From the NCBI GenBank assembly GCA_934385475.1, contig CAKRPS010000044.1:1-17178 (forward strand): a stretch of 17,178 bases of DNA, in the 5' to 3' direction. The DNA comes from an uncultured Lachnospiraceae bacterium. GTDB lineage: Bacteria > Bacillota > Clostridia > Lachnospirales > Lachnospiraceae. Each line of letters opens with the position of its first letter. Positions within the stretch are counted from its first letter, which is position 1. This document shows positions 1 through 7,685 of this stretch, one piece after another. The notes beneath the pieces are model-generated. The model was not told where the DNA came from and ran no database searches. It saw nothing but the letters and a program-made list of their open reading frames with translations. A program made the translations under genes and the position numbers.

Positions 1-74
1 GAGCTGCTGACGGGAATCGGACCCGTGACCTCCGCACTACCAATGCGACGCTCTACCGACTGAGCCACAGCAGC
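1..74 (-). tRNA. tRNA-Thr (anticodon GGU)
   Basis: The minus strand folds as a full cloverleaf. The acceptor stem is GCTGCTG with CAGCAGC. The D arm is GCTC/GAGC around AGTCGGTA. The anticodon stem is TCGCA/TGCGG with a 7-base loop TTGGTAG that places GGT at positions 34-36. The T arm is ACGGG/CCCGT with loop TCCGATT. GGU reads the threonine codons ACC and ACU. The discriminator base is U, and the first base of a possibly encoded CCA is the first base of the window, so the 3' end is cut by the window edge. It lies downstream of sigH on the same strand and has its own promoter at 113-142. Confidence 0.95.
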
Positions 75-112
75 ATGCTGACAGAAGATCTTCTCTTTTG
101 TCACCGTCTTGT

Positions 113-142
113 AGTATATCATAGAGATTCCGGCTTTGTCAA
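113..142 (-). promoter_or_regulatory. Promoter of tRNA-Thr, inside the 3' end of sigH
   Basis: On the minus strand a TTGACA -35 box (137-142) and a TATACT -10 box (113-118) are separated by 18 bases. The predicted start is near 106, about 30 bases before the mature tRNA 5' end at 74. The -35 box lies within the last codons of sigH, and the -10 box lies just past its stop. This is a sigma-A-type promoter by sequence; the start site is inferred. Confidence 0.75.
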
Positions 143-748
143 CTGTTTCTTCAACTTATTTTTCAGGCGTTGCAGAGCATTATCTGTCGATTTTTCATCC
201 CGTCCAAGCACCTTCGCGATCTGCTGATATCCCATTCCGGTCAGGTACAGATCAAGCACCTGTTTTTCGAAAGCACTCAGCTCCCGTTCAATGATTTTTT
301 CAAGCCGGTCCACGTTTTCCTGATCGATGATAAGATCCTCAGGGCTCTGCTCAAACTGCGCCGCCAGTACATTGATCAGCTCCTCTTCCTCTCCCTCGCG
401 GCCTCCTGTGGAATTTGCATTCAGAGAGACATAGGTATTGAGCGGGATATGCTTCTGTCGTCTGGAGGCCTGTACCGCTGTGTACATCTGTCTGGACACG
501 CACAGATCCGCAAAGGTTGCAAAGCTGGCGTCGCGGCCACAGTCATAGTCCCGCAACGCCTTAAATAACCCTATCATTCCCTCCTGGATCAGATCATCAT
601 TGTCTGCTCCAAGGATATACATGGACTTGGCCTTATTTCTGACCAGTCCTTTATATTTATCCATAAGATAGTCCGTGATGCTGCTTTCTCCATCGCGCAG
701 GCGTTCCAGGAGCTCCTCATCCCGGCATCTGGTATACTCTTCCTTCAT
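119..748 (-). CDS. sigH: RNA polymerase sporulation sigma factor SigH (Spo0H)
   Basis: This 209-residue sigma-70 family protein directs RNA polymerase to early stationary-phase and sporulation promoters in Bacillus and Clostridia. Region 2 spans about residues 34-95, with GADNDDLIQEGMIGLFKA followed by the ASFATFADLCVSRQ segment. A linker contains RQKHIPLNTYVSLN, very close to the RQKHIPLNSYVSLD of B. subtilis SigH. Region 4 (about 156-203) is a helix-turn-helix with YQQIAKVLGRDEKSTDNALQR. Length fits the family (218 in B. subtilis). It is last in the cysE-to-sigH run and starts 35 bases after the SGNH hydrolase stop, so it is probably co-transcribed. B. subtilis has the order cysE-cysS-mrnC-rlmB-yacP-sigH; here the yacP slot holds a different gene. 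I see no separate promoter in the short gap. Confidence 0.93.
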   Translation of the reverse strand: MKEEYTRCRDEELLERLRDGESSITDYLMDKYKGLVRNKAKSMYILGADNDDLIQEGMIGLFKALRDYDCGRDASFATFADLCVSRQMYTAVQASRRQKHIPLNTYVSLNANSTGGREGEEEELINVLAAQFEQSPEDLIIDQENVDRLEKIIERELSAFEKQVLDLYLTGMGYQQIAKVLGRDEKSTDNALQRLKNKLKKQLTKPESL

Positions 749-783
749 GAACCTTTCATACTCCTCTGTTTCCTCTCAGGGGC

Positions 784-2193
784 TTACTGTCTTACCAGCT
801 CCGCCGCAAAATGCTCTGCCAGTATCTGATACCCGTCCGGATTACAGTGCACACCGTCTGGCATATATTCCTCCACAATGTCCGCATCATGACTATCGAG
901 GATATTAGAATTGTAAAGATCCACCACCTCAAACCCATACTCTGTCGCCAGTGTTCTGATCACATCGGCAAAATCCTTCTGGGGAAGCAGATAATCTCTC
1001 TCGCTTCTAAGATAGTCATGCAGGATATTGGGCAGAGGTGTTGCAAAGTAAACCTTGGCATCCGGATAATCATGCATAATTCCCTGCATCAATTCGTCCA
1101 GATCACCGCAGAAGGTTCTCGGAGTCCTGTCTCTTAGATTTCCGAATTCTTCATCAGAGACGCAGAAGCCATCATTGGTTCCTCCCATAACTATGATAAT
1201 ATCCGTATCTTCCGGAATATCCCGGTAACGGTCAACAAAAGCATCTGCCCAGTAACGTCCAATGGACGAACCTCCTATTCCGAGGTTATACACCTCCTGT
1301 GCATGCAATAATTCCTTCATTTTAGCTGGATACGAATACTGTTGATAGTCTTCCATGGAATCCAGATTAGCCGCTGCCGTAATACTATCCCCCAGACACG
1401 CTATCTTTGTCTGGGAAAAGTCCTTCTTATTCTCTGCAATAAATTCCCGGTCCGACTGATTGACTTCCAGAGTCTCCTGCAGGGATGTTCTGTACTGTCT
1501 GCGTTCCTCCAGCGTCATCTCGGGCTGCACATAAATCGCACGCCATGGATCAAAAATACTGCTGTCCGTCATCGTTCCGTCATAGTAATTGAGTTCCCCG
1601 TTCGGAAGCCTGTTGCCAGAAAGTGAATTGTCAGAGATGCCATTCCCTGATATGCTGTTTCCTGAAATGTCATTATCGGAAATTCCACTCCAGAATGGCC
1701 ACAAAAAGTCACTTGAAATAGTTTCATTTTCGGAAATGGTACTATTATCTGAGATACTCTCCTGATCGTTTCCGGAAACACTCTCATTTCCGGACACTGT
1801 CTCATTGCCAGACTCACTCAGCTGTGCAAGTTCTTCTTCAGAGAACATTCCTTCCTCCGGCAGCGGAGTCTCGTCTCCCTGCCTGTCATTGCCGGGTTGT
1901 ATCACCTGTTCTTCTCCCTGCACAGGTGCCTGTCCATTGTTGATCTGCTCAATAAATGCAGCTAGCTTCTCTTTCTCCGGAAGGAGTTCTTCAATTTCCT
2001 TCTGCATCTCCTGCACGCGGTTTTGTGCCTCCGCGTTCCGCGCCATGATTTCAGCCGATACCCGCTCTTCCTGTATGATCTCCAGTTGCCTTTCTTCCAT
2101 CCGCCTCTGGTACAGCTTCATACCGCCGGTCAATGCAAGTCCTCCTGCACACAGGAGGAATATCATCAAACATATCTGTTTTATTTTTCTCAT
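784..2193 (-). CDS. Membrane-anchored SGNH/GDSL-family hydrolase with SGN-repeat stalk
   Basis: 469 residues, predicted extracellular esterase-like enzyme; substrate unknown. Residues 5-27 form an N-terminal membrane anchor. Residues 29-85 are charged and heptad-like (coiled coil). Residues 128-194 are a low-complexity stalk of SGN/SDN/SEN triplets. The SGNH domain occupies about 262-469: block I GDS (Ser270), block II GIGGSS (305-310), block III GGTND (Asn340) and block V DGVHCNPDGY (Asp446, His449). All four SGNH signature residues are present, so it should be active; acyl or glycan deacetylation is a guess. Its ATG overlaps the rlmB stop by four bases (ATGA), suggesting translational coupling. 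It occupies the position of yacP/rae1 in the Bacillus gene order but is unrelated to it. Confidence 0.85.
   Translation of the reverse strand: MRKIKQICLMIFLLCAGGLALTGGMKLYQRRMEERQLEIIQEERVSAEIMARNAEAQNRVQEMQKEIEELLPEKEKLAAFIEQINNGQAPVQGEEQVIQPGNDRQGDETPLPEEGMFSEEELAQLSESGNETVSGNESVSGNDQESISDNSTISENETISSDFLWPFWSGISDNDISGNSISGNGISDNSLSGNRLPNGELNYYDGTMTDSSIFDPWRAIYVQPEMTLEERRQYRTSLQETLEVNQSDREFIAENKKDFSQTKIACLGDSITAAANLDSMEDYQQYSYPAKMKELLHAQEVYNLGIGGSSIGRYWADAFVDRYRDIPEDTDIIIVMGGTNDGFCVSDEEFGNLRDRTPRTFCGDLDELMQGIMHDYPDAKVYFATPLPNILHDYLRSERDYLLPQKDFADVIRTLATEYGFEVVDLYNSNILDSHDADIVEEYMPDGVHCNPDGYQILAEHFAAELVRQ
1612..1815 (-). repeat. Tandem SGN/SDN coding repeat in the hydrolase stalk
   Basis: This in-frame repeat encodes residues about 127-194 of the SGNH hydrolase. 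The first block has SGN-like triplets beginning at residues 128, 134, 140, 148 and 154 (mostly period six). After a short aromatic break (FLWPFW), a second block starts at 172, 177, 182, 187 and 192, an exact period of five of the form [I/L]-S-[G/D]-N-x. At DNA level the repeats share TTTCC/GGAAA-like cores but are diverged. The likely role is a surface-exposed spacer. Confidence 0.8.
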
Positions 2194-2930
2194 TGCAGTC
2201 TCTGCCTTACGATTTCATAGGCCAAAACCCCGGCTGCCACCGAGGCGTTCAGAGAGTCAATATCTCCCTTCATGGGAATCGACGCAATAAAGTCACATTT
2301 TTCCTTTACAAGCCGTCCCACACCATTTCCTTCATTTCCGATCACAAGACCGATCGGCCCTTTCAGATCCAGTTGATACATGCTGGTGCCACCCATATCT
2401 GCACAGACAAACCAGAGTCCTTCTTTCTTCAATTCCTCTATTGTCTGCCCCAGATTAGTCACCTTGGCAACCGGCGTGTAGTTAAGCGCTCCGGCAGATG
2501 CCTTGGCAACCGTCGCCGTCAATCCGACCGCTCTGTTCTTGGGTATGATCACCCCATGTGCCCCGGCAAGATTCGCCGTACGGATAATAGCCCCCAGATT
2601 GTGCGGGTCTTCAATATTATCCAGGAGAAAGACAAAGGGCGGTTCTCCCTTTTCCTTCGCCTTTTGCAGAATATCTTCAACCCGGGCATACTCATAAGCC
2701 GCCGCACTTGCGATGACCCCCTGATGCTTTCCGGTTTCCGACATCTGATCCAGACGTTCCTTCGTGACATATTTGATCAGGCTTCCATGTCTGGTTGCCT
2801 CTCTTTTGATCGAAAGGATTGGTCCATCCTGACATCCATCCAGCACATAAAGCTTGTCTATTGTCCGGCCGGAACGAAAAGCCTCCAGAACCGCATTGCG
2901 TCCTTCGATCGTAAACTCCGTATGTTCCAT
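2190..2930 (-). CDS. rlmB: 23S rRNA (guanosine-2'-O-)-methyltransferase RlmB (SpoU/TrmH family)
   Basis: A SPOUT-class methyltransferase that, by family, 2'-O-methylates G2251 (E. coli numbering) in the peptidyl-transferase P-loop using S-adenosylmethionine. The N-terminal substrate-binding domain includes HQGVIASAAAYEYA. The C-terminal trefoil-knot domain shows the family motifs LDNIEDPHNLGAIIRTA, then LVIGNEGNGVGRLVKEKCD and IPMKGDIDSLNASVAAGV. A GTG at 2942 could extend the protein by four residues. It overlaps the GAGG Shine-Dalgarno sequence that sits six bases before the ATG at 2930, so I prefer 2930 (246 residues). It begins 15 bases after mrnC stops and overlaps the next gene's start by four bases, inside the cysE-sigH operon. 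Confidence 0.93.
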   Translation of the reverse strand: MEHTEFTIEGRNAVLEAFRSGRTIDKLYVLDGCQDGPILSIKREATRHGSLIKYVTKERLDQMSETGKHQGVIASAAAYEYARVEDILQKAKEKGEPPFVFLLDNIEDPHNLGAIIRTANLAGAHGVIIPKNRAVGLTATVAKASAGALNYTPVAKVTNLGQTIEELKKEGLWFVCADMGGTSMYQLDLKGPIGLVIGNEGNGVGRLVKEKCDFIASIPMKGDIDSLNASVAAGVLAYEIVRQRLQ

Positions 2931-2945
2931 TATTTTCCTCACTTA

Positions 2946-3386
2946 CTATATATTCATTTCCAGCTTTTCCAGCCCTTTTTTGATCAGCTCCAACATTCTT
3001 TCCTGTTGTCCCTGCAGATACAGATAACCGCACAGGGCCTCCAGCCCCGTTGCCTTCCGGTATTCGATGATGGAAGCGTTCTTGGCTGCAGTATAGGATT
3101 TGGCATTTCTGCCACGACGGCATACCGATGCCTCCTCCTCTGTCAGTTCTTCCTCCAGGGCATCGACCATTCTGGCCTGCACTCTCGCGTTCACATATCC
3201 TATCGTCTTTTTATGAAGATTGTTGGCAGAACGGTTCCCCCTCTCCACCACGATCGTCCGGATGACCAGATCGTAGATGGCATCCCCGATATAAGCGAGC
3301 GTAAGGGGCGAATAGGTCCGGATATCCACCTCACTGCACGCAAAGCTCTGTTTGATGGCCTCCAGAATCGTTATGCTCTCTTCCAT
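2946..3386 (-). CDS. mrnC: Mini-ribonuclease III MrnC
   Basis: This 146-residue protein is an RNase III catalytic domain without the double-stranded RNA-binding domain. In B. subtilis MrnC processes 23S rRNA precursor ends. The signature [14 protein letters not shown] (about residues 30-43) carries the acidic catalytic site, and RRGRNAKS near residue 90 is also typical of the family. The ATG lies inside the end of cysS, overlapping it by 16 bases. The Shine-Dalgarno AAGGAG is four bases upstream of the ATG and within cysS codons, implying tight co-expression. An rRNA-processing nuclease next to an rRNA methylase is a conserved pairing in Firmicutes. Confidence 0.93.
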   Translation of the reverse strand: MEESITILEAIKQSFACSEVDIRTYSPLTLAYIGDAIYDLVIRTIVVERGNRSANNLHKKTIGYVNARVQARMVDALEEELTEEEASVCRRGRNAKSYTAAKNASIIEYRKATGLEALCGYLYLQGQQERMLELIKKGLEKLEMNI

Positions 3387-4783
3387 TTTACTCCTTCTCT
3401 TGTGTCCTCCAGCAAAATTCCCTGTGCAAGCAGGGTATCCCGGATTTCATCCGCACGTGCAAAGTTCTTCGCCTTACGTGCCTCCTGTCTTTCCTGAATC
3501 AGCTCTTCGATCTGGGTATCCAGAATCTCTTCTTTCTTCTCCACGATCAGACCGCAGATATCGGCAAGCATGATAATCTCCTCTTTCAATGCCTGTACAA
3601 AAGCCTTTGAGGAAGTCTCCGTCGCATTGGTATTTGCAAATTTCACCAGTTCGAAAATAGCGGTTACAGCATCTGCCGTATTGAAATCATCATCCATGGC
3701 CTCATCAAAGGCTGTGATGAATCCTTTGGCTTCCTGTAGCAGCTTTTCTTCCTCCTCCGTCAATTCTCCCTGTGCGCTCTTTAACAGGAAGTTCAGGTTT
3801 TCTACACTGGTGACGATCCGGTTCAGGCCATTCTTGGCTGCTTCCATCAGATCCGCGCTGAAATTCAGCGGACTTCTGTAATGTGCTGACAGCATGAAAA
3901 ATCTGAGAACCTGTAAATCATACTTCTCTGCAATATCTCTCACCGTAAAGAAGTTGCCAAGTGACTTGGACATCTTCTTATTGTCAATATTCAAAAATCC
4001 GTTGTGCAGCCAGTATTTTGCAAACGGCTTGCCGTTAGCAGCCTCTGACTGTGCGATCTCATTTTCATGGTGCGGGAAAATCAGATCCTCCCCGCCGGCA
4101 TGAATGTCAATCTCATCGCCCAGATATTTCTTGCTCATGACAGAGCACTCAATATGCCAGCCCGGACGTCCCTGGCACCAGGGTGACTCCCAGTAAGGCT
4201 CTCCCTCCTTCTTCGGTTTCCAGAGCACGAAGTCAAGCGGGTCCTGCTTCTGATCTTCTCCGGAAACGAGAAGTGAACGGTTACCGCTTCTGAGGTCATC
4301 CAGATTTTTGTGTGACAGCTTTCCGTATTCCTTAAAGCTTCTGGTCTTGTAATATACTGTTCCGTCCGCTGCGACATAGGCATATCCCTTGTCGATCAGC
4401 GTCTTTATCATTTCGATCATTCCGTCAATTTCTTTTGTTGCCTGCGGATGTGTCGTAGCCGGCTTGACATTCAGCGCTTCCATATCCTTCTTGCACTCTG
4501 CAATATAGCGCTCGGAAATCACAGAAGGATCTACCCCTTCCTCGTTTGCTTTCTTGATGATCTTGTCATCGACATCCGTAAAGTTGGAAACATAGTTTAC
4601 GTCATAGCCCTTATGCTCCATGTATCTTCTTACTGTATCAAAAACGATCATCGGTCTTGCATTTCCGATATGGATCAGGTTATATACCGTCGGCCCGCAG
4701 ACATACATGCTTACCTTGCCTTCCTGCAACGGTACAAACTCTTCTTTTTTTCTGGAAAGTGTGTTAAATAACTTCATCTTCAA
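3371..4783 (-). CDS. cysS: Cysteine--tRNA ligase
   Basis: A class I aminoacyl-tRNA synthetase that attaches cysteine to tRNA-Cys in the cytosol. It has 470 residues, the usual length. The Rossmann fold contains the HIGH-type motif HIGN (38-41) within [17 protein letters not shown], and the KMSKS loop at 270-274. The zinc site expected for the family is complete: Cys29, Cys213, His238 and Glu242, with [15 protein letters not shown] matching closely. The C-terminal helical anticodon-binding part is present. It starts nine bases after cysE ends and overlaps mrnC by 16 bases. It is the second gene of the T-box operon, so its level should rise when tRNA-Cys is uncharged. Confidence 0.97.
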   Translation of the reverse strand: MKMKLFNTLSRKKEEFVPLQEGKVSMYVCGPTVYNLIHIGNARPMIVFDTVRRYMEHKGYDVNYVSNFTDVDDKIIKKANEEGVDPSVISERYIAECKKDMEALNVKPATTHPQATKEIDGMIEMIKTLIDKGYAYVAADGTVYYKTRSFKEYGKLSHKNLDDLRSGNRSLLVSGEDQKQDPLDFVLWKPKKEGEPYWESPWCQGRPGWHIECSVMSKKYLGDEIDIHAGGEDLIFPHHENEIAQSEAANGKPFAKYWLHNGFLNIDNKKMSKSLGNFFTVRDIAEKYDLQVLRFFMLSAHYRSPLNFSADLMEAAKNGLNRIVTSVENLNFLLKSAQGELTEEEEKLLQEAKGFITAFDEAMDDDFNTADAVTAIFELVKFANTNATETSSKAFVQALKEEIIMLADICGLIVEKKEEILDTQIEELIQERQEARKAKNFARADEIRDTLLAQGILLEDTREGVKWKRA

Positions 4784-4792
4784 TACTCCTCT

Positions 4793-5461
4793 CTATTTCT
4801 CTGCCTTCAGTGTCTTTAATTCCCGCTCAAGATCTAACAGCCGGTTTGTCAGCTCCGCATTGGCTCTTTGCAGGCCCATGATATCCTCACGAACCGGGTC
4901 AGGCAGATCCACCTGATCCAGTTCTTCCTGCGGCAGCGCCTTGTTGTTGCGCTTGACTACACGTCCCGGCACACCCACAACTGTAGAATTCGGAGGAACC
5001 TCCTCCAGAACCACGCTTCCGGCTCCTATCTTACTATTATCGCCGATTTTAAAGGAACCAAGCACTTTGGCTCCTGTACTGATCATCACGTTGTTGCCGA
5101 CGGTCGGATGTCTCTTGCCCTGCTCCTTGCCGGTTCCTCCAAGTGTTACTCCTTGATACAACGTTACGTTGTCTCCTATGATACTGGTTTCTCCGATGAT
5201 CACACCGTTACCGTGATCAATAAACAGTCCCTTTCCAATCTGTGCACCCGGATGGATCTCAATTCCGGTTTTGCGCACCCCTCTCTGGGATACCCATCTC
5301 GCCCAGAAATAATGATGTTTCAGATACAGCTTATGTGCCACACGGTAATATAACATCACCTTAAAACTCGGGTACAGAAAGACCTCCATATCCGAATGGA
5401 TGGCAGGGTCTCTCTCTCGTATAATACGGATCTCTTCTTTAATACTGCTGATGAAACCCAT
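4793..5461 (-). CDS. cysE: Serine O-acetyltransferase CysE
   Basis: Makes O-acetylserine from serine and acetyl-CoA, the first committed step of cysteine synthesis. It has 222 residues from the ATG at 5461, which follows an AAAGGAG Shine-Dalgarno at normal spacing. An upstream in-frame start at 5536 would sit on the T-box terminator and is rejected. The N-terminal helical part includes RDPAIHSDMEVFLYPSFK. A left-handed beta-helix of hexapeptide repeats follows (about 66-170), with IDHGNGVIIGET and GKRHPT. His83 and His118 match the catalytic histidines of the family. A charged helix (about 197-222) forms the tail. It is the first gene after the cysteine T-box, matching the B. subtilis arrangement. 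Confidence 0.95.
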   Translation of the reverse strand: MGFISSIKEEIRIIRERDPAIHSDMEVFLYPSFKVMLYYRVAHKLYLKHHYFWARWVSQRGVRKTGIEIHPGAQIGKGLFIDHGNGVIIGETSIIGDNVTLYQGVTLGGTGKEQGKRHPTVGNNVMISTGAKVLGSFKIGDNSKIGAGSVVLEEVPPNSTVVGVPGRVVKRNNKALPQEELDQVDLPDPVREDIMGLQRANAELTNRLLDLERELKTLKAEK

Positions 5462-5535
5462 GACGTGCTCCTTTCTCATTATTATAACAGTGCCACGATA
5501 CGTGCTGCGTATCTCTCCCTGATCTACGATCGTCA

Positions 5536-5598
5536 AAACAAAAAGCCGCCGATTTTCGCTCTCTTCCTCTTTGGAATTAGAGACGAAAAAATCCGCGG
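5536..5598 (-). terminator. T-box intrinsic terminator
   Basis: On the minus strand CCGC, then GATTTTTTCG and CTC, pair with GAG, CGAAAATC and GCGG. The stem is followed by TTTTTGTTTT at about 5545-5536. The 5' arm overlaps the T-box core, so antiterminator and terminator are mutually exclusive. It may also stop read-through from the response-regulator gene upstream. Confidence 0.88.
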
Positions 5599-5817
5599 TT
5601 CCACTCTACTTAAAAAATGCTACTGCACTCTTTCTCTCATGCCCTCTATCGGTGGCTGACCGGGTCAGGTTACACAGGTCACATTCGACACCCTTCTCCC
5701 GACCAGACTCCCGGGTGCACTTCACCTTTTCTTTCTGAGGATTGCTTACAGCCGGTGACAATCCATCTCTGCCATTCCAAAAAAGCTACTCTACCCGTTC
5801 CCTGTCTTCGTTCTTAT
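5536..5817 (-). promoter_or_regulatory. T-box leader, probably tRNA-Cys-responsive
   Basis: The minus-strand leader carries the T-box core AGAGTGGAACCGCGG at 5593-5607. Its bulge reads UGGA (5600-5603) and would pair with an acceptor end UCCA. tRNA-Cys has U73, so the bulge fits cysteine. A distal Stem I hairpin (5739-5764) pairs GGATTG with CAATCC and contains GCTGTAAG. The best specifier candidate is UGU in GAATGTGAC (5681-5683), a cysteine codon, but I could not prove the specifier loop and a UGC elsewhere remains possible. Uncharged tRNA-Cys should stabilise the antiterminator and allow transcription into cysE and cysS. The 396-base space between cysE and the response regulator is explained by this element and its promoter. 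Confidence 0.93.
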
Positions 5818-5823
5818 GCTTAT

Positions 5824-5852
5824 AGAATATGCAAAAGATTGGATTTTGTCAA
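5824..5852 (-). promoter_or_regulatory. Promoter of the cysE operon
   Basis: TTGACA (5847-5852) and TATTCT (5824-5829) are 17 bases apart on the minus strand. They lie a few bases after the response-regulator stop and just before the T-box. Transcription would start near 5817. Confidence 0.75.
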
Positions 5853-5857
5853 CCCTT

Positions 5858-6574
5858 TTACTCGCACTCCACCATCCGGTATCCCACACCGATCTCTGTG
5901 AAGATATACTGTGGGTCTGCCGGGTTCACTTCCAGTTTTCTCCGGATATTTGCCATGTTCACCCTGAGTATCCTGTTGTTGCTGTCCGTGTACGGTCCCC
6001 ATACATGGGAAAGCAGCGCATCATAGGTAACAACACACCCTGCATTCTGGGACAGAAACGTCAGGATCTTATACTCGATCTGTGTAAAATGCAGAATCTC
6101 CCCCTTGAGTGTAATGACATGCTTATCATAATCGATCACCAGATCACCCGCCTTGTACTGAGGTGTTTCTCCCTCCACAAAGCTCTTGCTCTGTGACGCA
6201 TGGCGGAGAGATGTCCGGATTCTCGCCAGCAGTTCAGAGGTTCCAAAAGGCTTGGTAATATAATCATCTGCCCCCGCATCCAGCGCATCCACCTTTTCCT
6301 TTTCCTGGCTCCTCGCTGAAATGACAATGATCGGTATATTCGTCCAGCTTCGCAGTTTCCGGATCACTTCCATCCCATCCATATCCGGAAGTCCCAAATC
6401 GAGCAGAATCAGATCCGGGCACAGGGAAGCCGCAAGTGCCAGTCCACTCTGCGCCGTCAGAACAAAATCTACCTTATAAGACTGTGCTCTCAAAGATGTT
6501 GCTATGAAATTGCAGATATTTCTTTCGTCCTCAATCAAAAGGATCTGCTTTCTGATCACGTTATTTCCGCTCAT
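5858..6574 (-). CDS. OmpR-family response regulator, KdpE-like
   Basis: 238 residues from the ATG at 6574, one base after the kinase stop; a longer upstream reading lies inside the kinase gene and is rejected. The receiver domain (about 8-125) has acidic residues Glu15/Asp16, phospho-acceptor Asp59 in LLDLGLPDMDG, Ser86 in VISARS and Lys108 in TKPFG. A winged-helix DNA-binding domain (about 139-235) ends TEIGVGYRM. Segments such as LDLGLPD, ALDAGADDYITKPFG and the VWGP motif are close to E. coli KdpE. It forms a pair with the short KdpD-like kinase. No kdpFABC genes are in the window, so the target is open. A four-hexamer operator upstream of the locus (7939-7977) is a good candidate binding site for it. 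Confidence 0.9.
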   Translation of the reverse strand: MSGNNVIRKQILLIEDERNICNFIATSLRAQSYKVDFVLTAQSGLALAASLCPDLILLDLGLPDMDGMEVIRKLRSWTNIPIIVISARSQEKEKVDALDAGADDYITKPFGTSELLARIRTSLRHASQSKSFVEGETPQYKAGDLVIDYDKHVITLKGEILHFTQIEYKILTFLSQNAGCVVTYDALLSHVWGPYTDSNNRILRVNMANIRRKLEVNPADPQYIFTEIGVGYRMVECE

Positions 6575-6575
6575 A

Positions 6576-7658
6576 TCAGACGGTACCTTTCTCTTCCTCT
6601 GTACTACTCTTCGGCAGGATGAAATAAAATTCGGCTCCCTGCTCATGATTTACTACATTGATCATACCCCCATGGGCGTGGATGATCGTCTTACAAATGG
6701 ACAGACCGATTCCGATTCCCCTGCTGGAATCTGACCGTTCATTCCCACTGTAGGGCATACCGTCAAAGATTGTCTCCATCCTCTCCGGTGCAATTCCGAT
6801 GCCGAAATCCCTCACGTGAAAGGATGCTGCATCCGCATGCTCCTGCACATAACACAGGATCGGTTTTGTGCTGTGCGCATGTACTAACGCATTCTCAAGC
6901 AGATTGATCAAAACCTGCTCAATCAAAACAGCATCCATCGGTATCATCAGAAAAGACTCCGGCACAGACACCTCGATCTGTGCATCCGGAATCCTTTTTT
7001 TGATCCTCTGGATGGCTGCTGCCATAACTTCTTCTACCAATTCTTCCGTCTTTTTAACTTTCGTTTCCTTGTTCTGGATTCTTGTTACTGTCAGCAGGTT
7101 CTCAACCATGTTGAGCAGCCAGACAGCATCCTCCTGCACCTGTCCGATCATCGCGCTTTTCTCTTCCTCAGACAGGATATCACGGTTTTCCAGATAAGAG
7201 GAACTGGAACCTAATATCGTTGTCAGAGGCGTTCTCAGATCATGGGAGATCGCACGCAGCAGATTGGCACGCATCTTCTCCTTCTCTGCCTCTGCAAGCT
7301 GCCTGTCCCTCTCGGCAATAATCTGTGACTGCTGTTTCATGTGCGCTGTCATTGTACTCGTGAGAAGTGTCACTGCCAGCATCTCAAGAAACGTGATCGG
7401 ATATCCCGTCAAAGTAAAATTCAACGCAAAGAACGGGTAAGTGAACAGGTAATTCACACAGATAACTGCCACCAGCGACGCTACGATTCCGTACAGATAT
7501 CCATCCGTCAGACGGACAATCAGAAAAAGCGCCAGTATGTAAATCAGGGCAATGTTGGCCGTATTTCCCGGTACCAGAATAAACAAACCGTAGGACGCTA
7601 TCGTTGCGACCAGCATTCCCAGTACCGTAATGAGCCAAAACCATATTTTTTTCTTCAC
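6576..7658 (-). CDS. Sensor histidine kinase, short KdpD-like (DUF4118-type membrane domain)
   Basis: 360 residues. Four hydrophobic segments (about 8-29, 35-54, 55-75, 85-103) form a KdpD-type membrane domain. A helical linker leads to the H-box SHDLRTP with phospho-acceptor His139. The ATPase domain shows the N-box NLLENA (252-257), G1 DFGIGIA (284-290) and G2 GIGIGLSI (314-321). Full KdpD has about 890 residues with an N-terminal cytosolic KdpD domain and a Usp-like domain; both are absent. The start is a GTG at 7658 with AAGGGG six bases upstream. It lies between the small membrane protein and the response regulator. Signal sensed is unknown; potassium or envelope status is only a family-based guess. 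Confidence 0.9.
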   Translation of the reverse strand: MKKKIWFWLITVLGMLVATIASYGLFILVPGNTANIALIYILALFLIVRLTDGYLYGIVASLVAVICVNYLFTYPFFALNFTLTGYPITFLEMLAVTLLTSTMTAHMKQQSQIIAERDRQLAEAEKEKMRANLLRAISHDLRTPLTTILGSSSSYLENRDILSEEEKSAMIGQVQEDAVWLLNMVENLLTVTRIQNKETKVKKTEELVEEVMAAAIQRIKKRIPDAQIEVSVPESFLMIPMDAVLIEQVLINLLENALVHAHSTKPILCYVQEHADAASFHVRDFGIGIAPERMETIFDGMPYSGNERSDSSRGIGIGLSICKTIIHAHGGMINVVNHEQGAEFYFILPKSSTEEEKGTV

Positions 7659-7685
7659 GTTGTTCCCCTTTTTAACGAACCATTT

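Noticed and set aside
86..97. Palindrome AGAAGATCTTCT between sigH and the tRNA gene
   Set aside because: It lies between the tRNA promoter and the tRNA, has no usable loop or U-tract, and is too short to call a terminator.
2133..3497. Long plus-strand open frame of 454 codons
   Set aside because: It lies antisense to rlmB and mrnC, whose family motifs and Shine-Dalgarno sites are clear, and its protein shows no recognisable domain.
5461..5536. N-terminally extended cysE start
   Set aside because: The upstream start overlaps the T-box terminator tail, and a strong Shine-Dalgarno precedes the ATG at 5461.
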